A stretch of 42,309 bases of DNA from an uncultured Lachnospiraceae bacterium (GCA_947575805.1 CANPOY010000024.1:1-42309), one strand, 5' to 3'. Shown: positions 25,285-33,934, counted from the first letter of the stretch. Notes: generated by a model not told the origin, from the sequence alone. Numbers and translations are program-made.

Positions 25285-27129
25285 ATGGGGGCGAATGTGA
25301 GAAGAACCTTGGGAAACCTGATGCGGGAAACGATCCGGAAAAAGAAAATAAGCGGGGCAGATCTGTGCAATGGGTTGTGCACGCCATCGGCACTTACCAG
25401 GTATCTATACAGTGAACGGAGGATGGACCGGCTTCTGCAGACGGCACTGCTGCAGAGGATGGGACTGTCCCCGGATAAGTTCATCACCCTGCTTTCGGAG
25501 GACGAGTATTATTACTTTGAGTGGAGACAGCGTATTGCCATGGCATTGTTGGATCGTGAATGGGAAAAGGTGTCCGATCTGCTGGCGGAAGACGCGGCGC
25601 TGGAGCGTACCTGCAATAAGGCGATCCGGGAGCAGTTCAGCGCCATGATACGAGTCAGGGCGGAGTCAGAGCAGTCCGGTGAAAAGAAGGACAGCGCCGG
25701 GCTGTACAGGGAGATCATACAAAGGACGGTAAAGGACTTTCCCGGAAATCTGGGCGTCCATACCTACCTCAGCATGCAGGAGATCAGTTGTATCTTACTC
25801 TGGCAGGATATGCAGCAGGACAGGGAGGAGGCAGCCGGGGTGCTGGCTTTCCTGGAGGAGTATATTCGGATAAGGTATTTGGAGGAACAGGAGCGGGTAA
25901 AGCTGTACCCAAAGGTGGCAGCCAGGTATTTGCCCATTCTCTGTAAGCAGGGCAGGCATCATGAGTGTTTGGTCATAGCAAAAGAGGCCGTGGAGATGAT
26001 GGTCACCTCCGGCTATGTCTCCAGCCTGGGAGCCGTTCTGGAAATATATGTGCAGGCGGCGGAGAAGCTGGGAGAGCAGGTTCATAGGGAACAGATATGG
26101 CTGGAAATATGGCGTGAACTGATGCAGGAGACCGGACAGGGGAAAGAGGATCCGGATGACGAGCTGTATATGATGGATGTATGGCAGGAGGCGGAGCTGA
26201 TGGACGAGGTGCTCAGTCGGAACAGGCTGTATCGCGGTTATTCCCAGCAGATGCTCAGTGAGGGGATCTGTACCCCGGAGACCCTTTCACGGATCGAGAC
26301 CGCCAGGCGTTCACCTAATACAGGTACCTTCCGGGCGTTGGCGAAGAAGCTGAACCTGCGGGAGGACTACTATTACAGCAGTATCCAGACGGAGGATCTT
26401 GCTCTGTTGGATCAGGAATGGCAGATTACCACGCTGATCATGAACAGGCAGTGGGAGCAGGCGGAAGAGGCGCTGCAGGAAATGAAGGAGAAGCTGGATC
26501 TGTCATACGGCTGCAACCGCCAGTATGTGGATGTCAAAGAGTTTACCATAGACTGTGAGCTGGGCAGGATTCCGGTGGAGCAGCAGTTTGAAACTGCCAG
26601 GGAGATCCTGGCCATTACGGTGGAGGCGGTGCCGGAGGAGGAAGACGTCAGGAAGTGGCAGGAGGACTTTTGGAACCGTCCCTTCGGTTCAGAGGAAATA
26701 GGCGTGATGATGAAGATGGCGGATGTGCTGGAGCGTGAAGGGAAGGAGGAGCAGGCAGAGTATTTGCTGGGGAAGCTGCTGGAGTATTATCGAAGGAGCA
26801 GGGTCAGGCCGGAATTTCATTTCAGAAGAGTGATAATGATCGTAGCGCGTCTGTCGGGATGTACGGGCAAATTAGGAAAGCGGAAGGAAGAACTGGCATA
26901 TTCCGAGGAGGGAATTCGTCTGTGCCGGATCAGCGGAAACTGGAAACTATTGCCGACTTTTGTAAATAACAAGGCAGATGCCCTGGAACATCTGGGAACA
27001 AAAAAGACAAGCCTGCAGTATTACAGACTTGCCTTTTACAGCGCAGAGCTGTTTAGAAAAAGTGGAACTGCCGAGATTGCCAAAAGATCTTATGAAAAGC
27101 TTCTGGGACAGCCGGCAGAGTGGTATTAG
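25285..27129 (+). CDS. Dual-HTH, TPR-repeat regulator (RNPP/TprA-like), copy 2
   Basis: AAAGGAGG precedes the ATG. The 614-residue protein has the same plan as the regulator at 16990: an N-terminal HTH-like region (about 10-60, ISGADLCNGLCTPSALTRYL), TPR-like helices, and a second XRE HTH at about 308-358 (YSQQMLSEGICTPETLSRIE). A C-terminal TPR-like region follows. Its TAG stop overlaps by 4 bp the stop of a secreted-peptide gene on the opposite strand. It sits directly upstream of the lanthipeptide cluster, so control of that cluster is the natural inference, as for pneumococcal TprA/PhrA and its lantibiotic genes. The peptide-binding residues cannot be assigned by eye. Confidence 0.87.
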   Translation: MGANVRRTLGNLMRETIRKKKISGADLCNGLCTPSALTRYLYSERRMDRLLQTALLQRMGLSPDKFITLLSEDEYYYFEWRQRIAMALLDREWEKVSDLLAEDAALERTCNKAIREQFSAMIRVRAESEQSGEKKDSAGLYREIIQRTVKDFPGNLGVHTYLSMQEISCILLWQDMQQDREEAAGVLAFLEEYIRIRYLEEQERVKLYPKVAARYLPILCKQGRHHECLVIAKEAVEMMVTSGYVSSLGAVLEIYVQAAEKLGEQVHREQIWLEIWRELMQETGQGKEDPDDELYMMDVWQEAELMDEVLSRNRLYRGYSQQMLSEGICTPETLSRIETARRSPNTGTFRALAKKLNLREDYYYSSIQTEDLALLDQEWQITTLIMNRQWEQAEEALQEMKEKLDLSYGCNRQYVDVKEFTIDCELGRIPVEQQFETAREILAITVEAVPEEEDVRKWQEDFWNRPFGSEEIGVMMKMADVLEREGKEEQAEYLLGKLLEYYRRSRVRPEFHFRRVIMIVARLSGCTGKLGKRKEELAYSEEGIRLCRISGNWKLLPTFVNNKADALEHLGTKKTSLQYYRLAFYSAELFRKSGTAEIAKRSYEKLLGQPAEWY

Positions 27130-27311
27130 GAACATTTTGTGTCTACATAGTCAGTATCCGTCTCGCAGTAAAGCTGCTTCTCTGTGCCGGTGCTCCGGGT
27201 AAGGCTGTCGCTGCACCGGACGGTGGCCTTTCCGGCGGCCGCGGCTGCAGAGCCTGCGGCAAGTACCGCGGCCAGAGTGAAAATGAGTTTTCCTTTTGTG
27301 TTCTTTGACAT
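27126..27311 (-). CDS. Small secreted Cys-containing peptide, candidate signal, locus 2
   Basis: On the minus strand, AAGGAGGA lies seven bases before ATG 27311. The 61-residue product has a Lys-rich start and a hydrophobic signal core (LIFTLAAVLAAGSAAAAA), then a polar mature part of about 34 residues with three Cys, ending VDTKCS. It is tail to tail with the second regulator, exactly as at locus 1, although the mature sequences of the two peptides are not similar. It diverges from the lanthipeptide precursor across a 268-bp intergenic region carrying two opposed GTCATGTT boxes. A role as the cognate extracellular signal is inference. Confidence 0.7.
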   Translation of the reverse strand: MSKNTKGKLIFTLAAVLAAGSAAAAAGKATVRCSDSLTRSTGTEKQLYCETDTDYVDTKCS

Positions 27312-27369
27312 GTTTCTTCCTCCTTGGTATTAGATTGGGCATTTGCCTTTGGCAATGCCTGTATTTATA

Positions 27370-27414
27370 AATATATAACGTAATATAATAAATAAACATG
27401 ACGTTACCGGAAAA
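27370..27414 (-). promoter_or_regulatory. Boxed promoter 2: GTCATGTT, 19 nt, TATATT
   Basis: On the minus strand, GTCATGTT (27402-27395) is followed after exactly 19 nt by TATATT (27375-27370). It would drive the secreted-peptide gene with a leader of about 50 nt. Confidence 0.6.
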
Positions 27415-27420
27415 TCTGAA

Positions 27421-27465
27421 ATTACCAATAAAGTCATGTTAATAATATCAGGCCGGCAGTATAGT
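27421..27465 (+). promoter_or_regulatory. Boxed promoter 3: GTCATGTT, 19 nt, TATAGT (lanthipeptide precursor)
   Basis: GTCATGTT (27433-27440) is followed after exactly 19 nt by TATAGT (27460-27465). With its divergent partner it forms an inverted pair of boxes 30 nt apart. The -35 position is occupied by the end of the box and is poor, which suits an activator-dependent promoter. Confidence 0.6.
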
Positions 27466-27471
27466 ATATAT

Positions 27472-27507
27472 GTAACATGTTACAGGTGCCGGCGTCGCAA
27501 ACGCCGA
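27472..27507 (+). other. Palindrome and small hairpin in the precursor leader
   Basis: The 12-bp perfect palindrome GTAACATGTTAC (27472-27483) lies at the inferred start of transcription. It is followed by a 6-bp hairpin, CGGCGT and ACGCCG, just before 27507. Neither is followed by a T tract. They could be a second operator and an RNA structure. Confidence 0.4.
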
Positions 27508-27514
27508 AAAATAC

Positions 27515-27546
27515 GTAACAGTTCAGGCAGGTCACTGAACTGTTAC
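27515..27546. repeat. Interspersed palindromic repeat, copy A
   Basis: Perfect 11-bp arms GTAACAGTTCA (27515-27525) and TGAACTGTTAC (27536-27546) flank a 10-nt loop. A near-identical copy, including most of the loop, lies at 40719-40750. Here it falls in the leader of the lanthipeptide precursor mRNA, 33 nt before the ATG, and would form a strong RNA hairpin. Confidence 0.8.
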
Positions 27547-27579
27547 GAAAATGCAAACAGAGAAAAGGAGAGTTACAGG

Positions 27580-27729
27580 ATGGAAATGAAAAAGAGTATG
27601 ACAATGGAAGAGCTGCAGATGCTGGAGGTAGAAGAGAACGAAGAGACGGCTGATTTCTGCTCGTACACGTGTAGCTGGACCTGCAGCGTTACGATTGGAA
27701 AACCGACCCCGGGACAGGGAGGACTCTGA
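27580..27729 (+). CDS. Lanthipeptide precursor peptide
   Basis: The start ATG 27580 has AAAAGGAG nine bases upstream; a longer frame reaches into non-coding repeats. The 49-residue peptide has an acidic leader with MTMEELQMLEVEE, close to the LQ-containing helical recognition motif of class III/IV leaders. A core rich in Cys, Ser and Thr follows: CSYTCSWTCSVT at residues 27-38, then a Gly/Pro-rich tail ending QGGL. Ser/Thr can be dehydrated and joined to the three Cys as lanthionine rings. It is the first gene of a same-strand cluster with exporters and a synthetase. The ring pattern and leader cleavage site are not determined by sequence. Confidence 0.88.
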   Translation: MEMKKSMTMEELQMLEVEENEETADFCSYTCSWTCSVTIGKPTPGQGGL

Positions 27730-27745
27730 TCAAGAGCTAATCGCC

Positions 27746-27779
27746 AGGGGGCGTCGGATAACGAAGGCCGGCGCTCCCT
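27746..27779 (+). other. Stem-loop between precursor and exporter genes
   Basis: A 12-bp stem (27746-27757 with 27768-27779, two G-T pairs) with a 10-nt loop lacks a T tract. Such structures after RiPP precursor genes usually give partial read-through or protect the short mRNA, so that the precursor is made in excess. Confidence 0.55.
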
Positions 27780-27860
27780 GAACTGCGATCAGTATTTGCT
27801 GTACAGGAAAGTATGAAAAGAATTAAGGTCAGGTAAAACAACGTAAGGAGGAACAAAGAA

Positions 27861-29585
27861 ATGATAAAAGCGATCCGATCTGCCCTGGAGCCCATAGGGA
27901 AAGGGTATGTATGGCTGAATATGGCAGTCATGCTGCTCCTGGTGGGGGCAGCCGCCGTGTTTAACGTATATTATGCGGATATGCTGGGACAGCTTGCCGG
28001 GCGGATGGAGGGTGGCGCGGATCCCTGGGGTATCGTGTATCGCATGTTTGCCGCCCTGCTGGGGGTGTGCCTGGTGGCAGTGGCGGAGTCCATGTACAAG
28101 GTAAAGCTGCGATGTGACGTGGTAGAGCGTTATGAGAAGCGGTTTTCACATGCCCTGCTGGAGGCGCAGATGAAGGATCTCCGGAATCTGAATGCCGGCG
28201 ATGTGTATGTGCGGGGGACGTCGGATCTTCTCGGGGTTGCCAATATCTGGACGTCGGAGCTCTGGAAGCTGTCGTCTAACATCTGCAGGATCGCGGCCGC
28301 CATGGTGGCAATCATTCTGATTCATCCTTTGTTTTGCCTGCTTATGCTGCTGGTCATTGCCGGTGCTTTCCTGTTGCAGGTAGTTGTGTCCAGGCCCATG
28401 CAAGGCTGCCGGATGAAGATTTTTGATTCTCTGGGGAGGGCGGAAACCGTGTCCGGAGACCTGCTGGGGAATCTGGAGGCAGTGCAGGTGGAAAAGGCAC
28501 AGAACTGGGCATTTGCCAGGTATCAAAACGCTTTGAAGGAAGTGGAGGGACAGTACCGCAGGCAGCTGCCTCCTATTTCCCTGATGATGTCGGGAGGCTT
28601 TTTGTGCTCCATGCTTCCCATGCTGTTTGGTATCTTTTACCCGGCGCTGTCTTACATGTCGGGTAAAATGGCCCTGGCGGAATGTATCACCGTGATCACC
28701 CTGGCCCTTTCCCTGTCGGCGGTGGTTCAGTCCATGAACCAAATTATGGGAAGCCTTCGGCAGGATATAGCCTCGCTGCAGAGGGTGCAGGGGGTGTGGA
28801 ATCTGGAACCTGAGCAGGAGGCATACCGGGAATGCCGCAGCTATCACTTTACCGGGGATCCGGGAAGCGATAGCAAGGCGTCCCATGAGGTTCTCTGCAG
28901 AGTGAAGGACCTTGTCTTCGGATATTCCGGGGAAACTAATATTATGCAGGGCTGGAGCTGCGAGATGGAGAGAAACCGCCTGTACCTGCTGACCGGAATT
29001 AACGGGGCAGGAAAATCCACCTTTTCCAAGCTGCTCACAGGGCTGTATCTGCCGATGGAGGGAACCATCGAGTATTGTATGGAGGGTGTGGAGGAGCAGG
29101 ATTTACATGCCCTGAGGTCCAGGGCCGTCATTGCGGAGCAGAATCCGGTGCTGTTTGAGGGCAGCATTATCGACAACATCAGAAAGGGGAACGAGTCCCT
29201 TTCCTATGAGGCGCTGCAGGAGTGGTGTGATTCCACCGGGGTATGCAAGGTGTTTGAAGGGATCCCGGGAGGGATGGAGGCGCCCATAGAGCAGAAGGGT
29301 GTCAACCTGTCGGGAGGACAGAAGAAGTGCATTTCCGTCAGCCGGGCGCTGCTGTCCGGGGCGGATATGGTTATTCTGGATGAACCTACGGCGAATCTAA
29401 GCGGCGACATATGTGAGGTAATCTACAGGCAGGTAGCCAAAACTTTACAAAGAGGCGAAGGGCGGACGGTGCTTGTGATCACCCATGACAGCGGCTTTGA
29501 AAAAGCTTTTCCGGACGCACAGAAACTATCCATGGAAGCAAGGCATTCCATGAAAGCAGAGCATTCCATGGGGGGAGTACAATGA
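27861..29585 (+). CDS. ABC exporter half-transporter of the lanthipeptide cluster, subunit 1
   Basis: GTAAGGAGG precedes the ATG. The 574-residue protein has an N-terminal exporter-type membrane domain of about six segments (residues 15-300) and a C-terminal ATPase. The ATPase shows Walker A GINGAGKST (379-387), signature LSGGQ (483-487), Walker B VILDEPT with catalytic Glu508, and a switch His in VITHDS. There is no N-terminal peptidase domain, so leader removal must be done elsewhere. The gene overlaps the next half-transporter by 4 bp, which suggests a heterodimer for export of the lanthipeptide or self-immunity. Confidence 0.9.
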   Translation: MIKAIRSALEPIGKGYVWLNMAVMLLLVGAAAVFNVYYADMLGQLAGRMEGGADPWGIVYRMFAALLGVCLVAVAESMYKVKLRCDVVERYEKRFSHALLEAQMKDLRNLNAGDVYVRGTSDLLGVANIWTSELWKLSSNICRIAAAMVAIILIHPLFCLLMLLVIAGAFLLQVVVSRPMQGCRMKIFDSLGRAETVSGDLLGNLEAVQVEKAQNWAFARYQNALKEVEGQYRRQLPPISLMMSGGFLCSMLPMLFGIFYPALSYMSGKMALAECITVITLALSLSAVVQSMNQIMGSLRQDIASLQRVQGVWNLEPEQEAYRECRSYHFTGDPGSDSKASHEVLCRVKDLVFGYSGETNIMQGWSCEMERNRLYLLTGINGAGKSTFSKLLTGLYLPMEGTIEYCMEGVEEQDLHALRSRAVIAEQNPVLFEGSIIDNIRKGNESLSYEALQEWCDSTGVCKVFEGIPGGMEAPIEQKGVNLSGGQKKCISVSRALLSGADMVILDEPTANLSGDICEVIYRQVAKTLQRGEGRTVLVITHDSGFEKAFPDAQKLSMEARHSMKAEHSMGGVQ

Positions 29586-31249
29586 TGATAAACAATGTGA
29601 AAGACAGGGAATTCATAAAAAGGGCGCTCTCTTATGTGAAAAAGATTTGGTGGCTGTATTTTCCCACTTTGCTTTTCTTCGCTGCTCAGGATGTGTTTAT
29701 TACACTTTCGACCACATCTCTTCAGAAGGCGGCAATTGACTTTTTCGGGGCGGGGGCCTACGATGAGAAGATTGTCAGGATTGTCAGAATCCTTTTGGTT
29801 TATCTGCTGCTGCTGTTGGTAGTGATGCTCTTTTCCGGGTTGATAGATTATGTGAATCTGCATCTGACCAACAGGCTCAAGAAGGATCTGTTCAAGGCAT
29901 ACCTGGTATTTCGGCCCGGCAGTGCGGGAGCGAAGGAAAAGACCGGGGACATGAGTGCCAGGCTGATCAATGACTGCGGAAGCATTGCCGCATTTCTCAC
30001 CTATTCGCTGGGGATGTTTTTTATGCCCGTGTTTCAGGCGGTGGGCTGTATGGTTGCCCTTTGCTGTTATCACTGGCTGCTGGGAGTGGGGGTTCTGGTG
30101 TGTGCGGTACTGTCGCTCCTGTATAATCGTCTGATCCAGCCGAAGATCAGGAAGATCAGCAGGGAAATGCAGGAGAACACAGGCGACTTTATGGGCAGGC
30201 TGGGGGACAGTTTGACCATGGCGGAGACGATCAAGGCATATCGGATGGAGGAAGAGGAGCAGGAGAAGACCTGCAGGGTCATCCTGCGGAGCAGAAGGCT
30301 GAGGAAGCGTTCCATGCTCTATACGGCAGGGAGGGTTTCCCTGGGCAGTATCTGCAATTTTCTGTATATCGGAGGGGCCATTGGGCTGGGGGTTGCCTTG
30401 TTCTTAAAGGGGGAGCTGCCCCTGTCGGTGCTGACAATCATTCCCACGCTGGCAAACGGTGTGCTTGCGGGAATCGAAGATTTCTGCGGAATGACTCTGG
30501 GACTCCAGCCTGTACTCGCTTCCATGGAGCGTGTCTTTACCGTCATTGACGGCTGCCCGGCGGCTGCAGGGGAAATCCAAAGGAAAGCAGATCCGGCGGC
30601 AGCGGCCGTGAAGATAGAAGGGGTGGGCTATGTCTATGAGAATGGCAGCGGCATTTCCGATGTTTCCCTGGAGGTGCAGCCTAATACCTATCTGGCCATC
30701 CGGGGGGAGATCGGCTGCGGGAAGAGTACTTTGATGAAGGTGTTGCTGGGCCTGCAGCAAAAGAACGCCGGAACAATCAAGGCCTTCGGGCAGAGCCAGG
30801 ACAGTATGTCGGCGGAAAGCTGGTTTGAGAATTTTACCTATGTGGAGCAGAATCAAAGGCTGTTTCTGGGGACGATCGAGGAAAATATTCTGCTGGGAGA
30901 GGAACGGGACGATGAGCGGCTGGCCCGGGTGCTGGAGCTGACGGGGTTGGGCGAGATGGTAAAGAGGTTTCCGGAGGGGATACATGCCATGGCGGAGAGC
31001 CAGGGGGATAATTTCTCCGGCGGGGAGCGACAGCTGATCTGCTTTGCCCGGGCATTGTATAGCCATGCGCCCATCATGATTCTGGATGAGTTCTCCTCCG
31101 CCTTTGATGTCGTGGCGGATGCCCGTGCCATCGAGGCATTAAAAGCAGTTACCCGGGGTGCGGAATCGGCCATACGGAAGACAGTACTGGTGATTTCCCA
31201 TAAGGAGGATTTTATCAAGGCGGCGGACAGGGTATACGTAATGGAATAG
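29582..31249 (+). CDS. ABC exporter half-transporter of the lanthipeptide cluster, subunit 2
   Basis: The 555-residue protein has the same layout as its neighbour: membrane domain to about residue 300, then an ATPase with Walker A GEIGCGKST (375-383), signature FSGGERQL, and Walker B MILDEFSSAFD with an intact Glu. The switch His is in VISHKE. The FSSAFD in place of PTSALD is a mild departure from consensus. It starts within the stop of subunit 1 and lies 21 nt before the synthetase gene. Confidence 0.9.
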   Translation: MMINNVKDREFIKRALSYVKKIWWLYFPTLLFFAAQDVFITLSTTSLQKAAIDFFGAGAYDEKIVRIVRILLVYLLLLLVVMLFSGLIDYVNLHLTNRLKKDLFKAYLVFRPGSAGAKEKTGDMSARLINDCGSIAAFLTYSLGMFFMPVFQAVGCMVALCCYHWLLGVGVLVCAVLSLLYNRLIQPKIRKISREMQENTGDFMGRLGDSLTMAETIKAYRMEEEEQEKTCRVILRSRRLRKRSMLYTAGRVSLGSICNFLYIGGAIGLGVALFLKGELPLSVLTIIPTLANGVLAGIEDFCGMTLGLQPVLASMERVFTVIDGCPAAAGEIQRKADPAAAAVKIEGVGYVYENGSGISDVSLEVQPNTYLAIRGEIGCGKSTLMKVLLGLQQKNAGTIKAFGQSQDSMSAESWFENFTYVEQNQRLFLGTIEENILLGEERDDERLARVLELTGLGEMVKRFPEGIHAMAESQGDNFSGGERQLICFARALYSHAPIMILDEFSSAFDVVADARAIEALKAVTRGAESAIRKTVLVISHKEDFIKAADRVYVME

Positions 31250-31270
31250 AGGAAGGAGAGTCCAAATTCC

Positions 31271-33934
31271 ATGGGAATATACGATGCGGAAATCAACAAA
31301 AAATCACATCAGAAGGATAGCCTCTATGAGAAGATACAGGACTGCCTCCCGGACGGCTGGGAATTGACAGAGACGGATGCCTGGCTGCAGATGCAGTCAC
31401 TTGGTGAGCAGTTTGCGGAGCAGGGATGGAAAGGTCATGTGTCTGCGGTCTGGTATGAGGCGGAAAGTATTGCGGAGCGGGTAATGACGGTGCTTATCGG
31501 TCAAAACTGCAGCTTTAAAATCGTGAAAAATATATCTATTCTTAAGATGATTAACGATTGTCATTACCCCATGTCCGGCGCCAATAAGTTTATTACTTTT
31601 TACCCGGAGACGGAGGAAAAATTTGTCGAGGTTATGGAGGAGCTTTACCGGGAGCTGGCGGAATTCCAGGGTCCCAGAATCTACACGGACATGCAGTGTC
31701 AGCAGTGCAGCTGCCTCCACTATCGGTATGGGGCTTTTGTGAGAATGGTGCAATACGACAGGGACGACGAGAAGTTGAAATATTATATGCGGGATTCGGA
31801 GGGGACGCTGGTGGAGGATACCAGGAAGCCCTGGTATCAGGAGCCGGAATGGGTCACGAATCCTTTTCGCTCCCGGGGGGATGAACGTTTTCTGTCAGTT
31901 TCGCCTGCAATTCAGGGGACGCCCCTGGAGAACTATCGTATAGTGAAGATTCTGGGACAGGCGAATAAGGGAAATGTGTATGATGCGGTGCAGGTGAAGG
32001 ACGGACGGAAAGTCATTCTTAAGGAGGCCAGGCCTTTTATTGTGTATGGTGAAGGGCAGACGGCGTTTTCCATGCTGGAAAACGAATATAAGATGCTGGT
32101 TTCCCTGGAGGATACGGGTCTGGTGCCGAAGCCGCTGGAGCTGTTTGCATGTAACGGTAATCTGTATCTGGCGGAGGAAAAAGCAGAAGGGGAAAGTCTG
32201 CGGAAATATCTGACCCACAGGCGGGGAGAGGAAAGCAAGCTTGTGGTCATCCGCAAGCTGCTGTCAGCGGTGGAGCAGCTGGTTCAGCGACGTATTGCCT
32301 GGAATGATCTGACTCCCAATAATATCATGGTGACGGAGGACATGGAGGTAAAGCTGATCGATTTTGAAAATGCGTGCAGCTATGCGGAATGCAGCGGAAG
32401 AGGAGGAGCTGGCACAAAGGGATTCTATAATTCCGATGCGGTTCCGGAGCGGGCGCCTTGGTCACAGGATCTGTTCGGACTGGCGATGAGTATTCTGGGG
32501 ATTTGGTTTGAGTCTGCAGTTCCCTTTTACAGTGACGAAGCGGCAGGGGAGGACAGGCGTTCCGTCATTGATAAGGTAATGGAACAGGTGTGTCTTGCGG
32601 ATGCAAAAGAAGAAATGAATTCAGTGGTGAGAAACACGGTCTATTCTTTGCTGATGCAGTCCGAGCAGAGGGAGGAGGAGAGTCTTCAGATCAGACTGGA
32701 AGGGGACGGGTTCCCGTTCCCTGCAGATGGCAGATGGGAAGTCAGATATGACAGACTGGAGCAGGTGTGCTTAAGCTTTTTACAGGGGCTGTATCAGGAG
32801 GCAAAGGACAATTTGAAACATGCCCGGCAAAGACTGTGGGAAAGTACGGAATTCGGACGCACTACCAGTCCTTTTAATATACAGCATGGCGTGGCGGGGA
32901 TAGCGGGCTTTCTGCTGGAAATTGCGGAGGTGGAGCCCTACCGGGATATTGTGGAAAAGATATTACAGGTGGTGGAGGATTATCTGGAAACCAGGGACGT
33001 ATTTCAGATACAGGAGGATAATTCTCTGTTGTTTGGCAATCATGGGGTTGCATGGTTCTTATATGATTTCTACTGTCAAAGGAAGAAGCCGGATAAGGTG
33101 AGCCGGGCGATTGGGTTTGCCCGGGAGCTGCCCTGCGGCACGGAGGAACAGGATTATGCGCTGGGATTGGCAGGCTATGGCAGTAATTATCTGAAATTCT
33201 GGCAGGCAACGGGGGATACCGTATTCCTGCAGAAAGCCGTGAAAATAGCAGAGCAGATTTACGGAGGTATGACAGGGCAGGACGGCGTAGCTGAGGGCAG
33301 AAACAGGATGAAGTATGTGAAAAGTGCAGGATTTGCCCATGGAGAGGCAGGGCTTCTGTATTTCTTGTACGTAACAGGGGAAGCGGCGTCCGTGAGAAAG
33401 TTTCAGGATTGTGTGATGGAGCGTATGCCCCGGTACATGAGGGAAGTCGGAGAGATCATCAGGCAGGATTATACCAAACGGTTTAACCCGGATCTTTCTT
33501 GGTGCAAGGGGCTGGCGGGGATGGGGACACTGCTGGCGTATCTTGCCGCCCGGGAGGATGAGGACGGCGAGTTTAAGCAGAAAGTATATGAGGTTTCCAA
33601 GGTCCTGTCTGAGCTGATGTGGCGTCAGTCTGGCTGCAGATGCCATGGAAATGCCGGCAGTGTGGAGTTCCTGATGGATATGGAGGATCTGGAGCAGAAT
33701 GACGTCTTCGGAGGGATTGCAGATGTGCTGGCGAAGTATCTTTACACACAAAGGTTTTATGATGCGGAGGGAAATGTGCGGTTTACGGATGAGTCCAGGA
33801 TGAACGGATTTTATGATTACGGAACGGGTGCGACCGGTACAATGAGGGCTATTTTAAGAGCAAGAGGAATCGTTCGTGGACAGCTGTATATGGTGCGTAA
33901 TGAAGAAGAATCTAATTTATTTCGGGAAAAGTGA
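31271..33934 (+). CDS. Three-domain lanthionine synthetase, class IV (LanL)-like
   Basis: GGAAGGAGAG lies nine bases before the ATG. The 887-residue enzyme has an N-terminal phospho-Ser/Thr lyase-like region (1-215) and a kinase domain (222-420) with a Gly loop ILGQANKGNVY, Lys251, catalytic Asp346 in WNDLTPNN and Asp364 in LIDFE. The C-terminal LanC cyclase domain spans about 535-870. The cyclase keeps all active-site residues: His690 in GFAHGEAG, Cys745 in SWCKGLAG, and Cys791-His792 in CRCHGNAG. Class III LanKC enzymes lack these zinc ligands and class IV LanL enzymes have them. It would phosphorylate and eliminate Ser/Thr of the precursor, then cyclise Cys onto them. Class IV is best known from actinomycetes. 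Confidence 0.9.
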   Translation: MGIYDAEINKKSHQKDSLYEKIQDCLPDGWELTETDAWLQMQSLGEQFAEQGWKGHVSAVWYEAESIAERVMTVLIGQNCSFKIVKNISILKMINDCHYPMSGANKFITFYPETEEKFVEVMEELYRELAEFQGPRIYTDMQCQQCSCLHYRYGAFVRMVQYDRDDEKLKYYMRDSEGTLVEDTRKPWYQEPEWVTNPFRSRGDERFLSVSPAIQGTPLENYRIVKILGQANKGNVYDAVQVKDGRKVILKEARPFIVYGEGQTAFSMLENEYKMLVSLEDTGLVPKPLELFACNGNLYLAEEKAEGESLRKYLTHRRGEESKLVVIRKLLSAVEQLVQRRIAWNDLTPNNIMVTEDMEVKLIDFENACSYAECSGRGGAGTKGFYNSDAVPERAPWSQDLFGLAMSILGIWFESAVPFYSDEAAGEDRRSVIDKVMEQVCLADAKEEMNSVVRNTVYSLLMQSEQREEESLQIRLEGDGFPFPADGRWEVRYDRLEQVCLSFLQGLYQEAKDNLKHARQRLWESTEFGRTTSPFNIQHGVAGIAGFLLEIAEVEPYRDIVEKILQVVEDYLETRDVFQIQEDNSLLFGNHGVAWFLYDFYCQRKKPDKVSRAIGFARELPCGTEEQDYALGLAGYGSNYLKFWQATGDTVFLQKAVKIAEQIYGGMTGQDGVAEGRNRMKYVKSAGFAHGEAGLLYFLYVTGEAASVRKFQDCVMERMPRYMREVGEIIRQDYTKRFNPDLSWCKGLAGMGTLLAYLAAREDEDGEFKQKVYEVSKVLSELMWRQSGCRCHGNAGSVEFLMDMEDLEQNDVFGGIADVLAKYLYTQRFYDAEGNVRFTDESRMNGFYDYGTGATGTMRAILRARGIVRGQLYMVRNEEESNLFREK

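Noticed and set aside
27126..27729. Reading the locus 2 small secreted peptide as a second lanthipeptide precursor
   Set aside because: It has a clear Sec-type signal peptide rather than an acidic LQ-type leader, and its locus 1 counterpart has no synthetase nearby.
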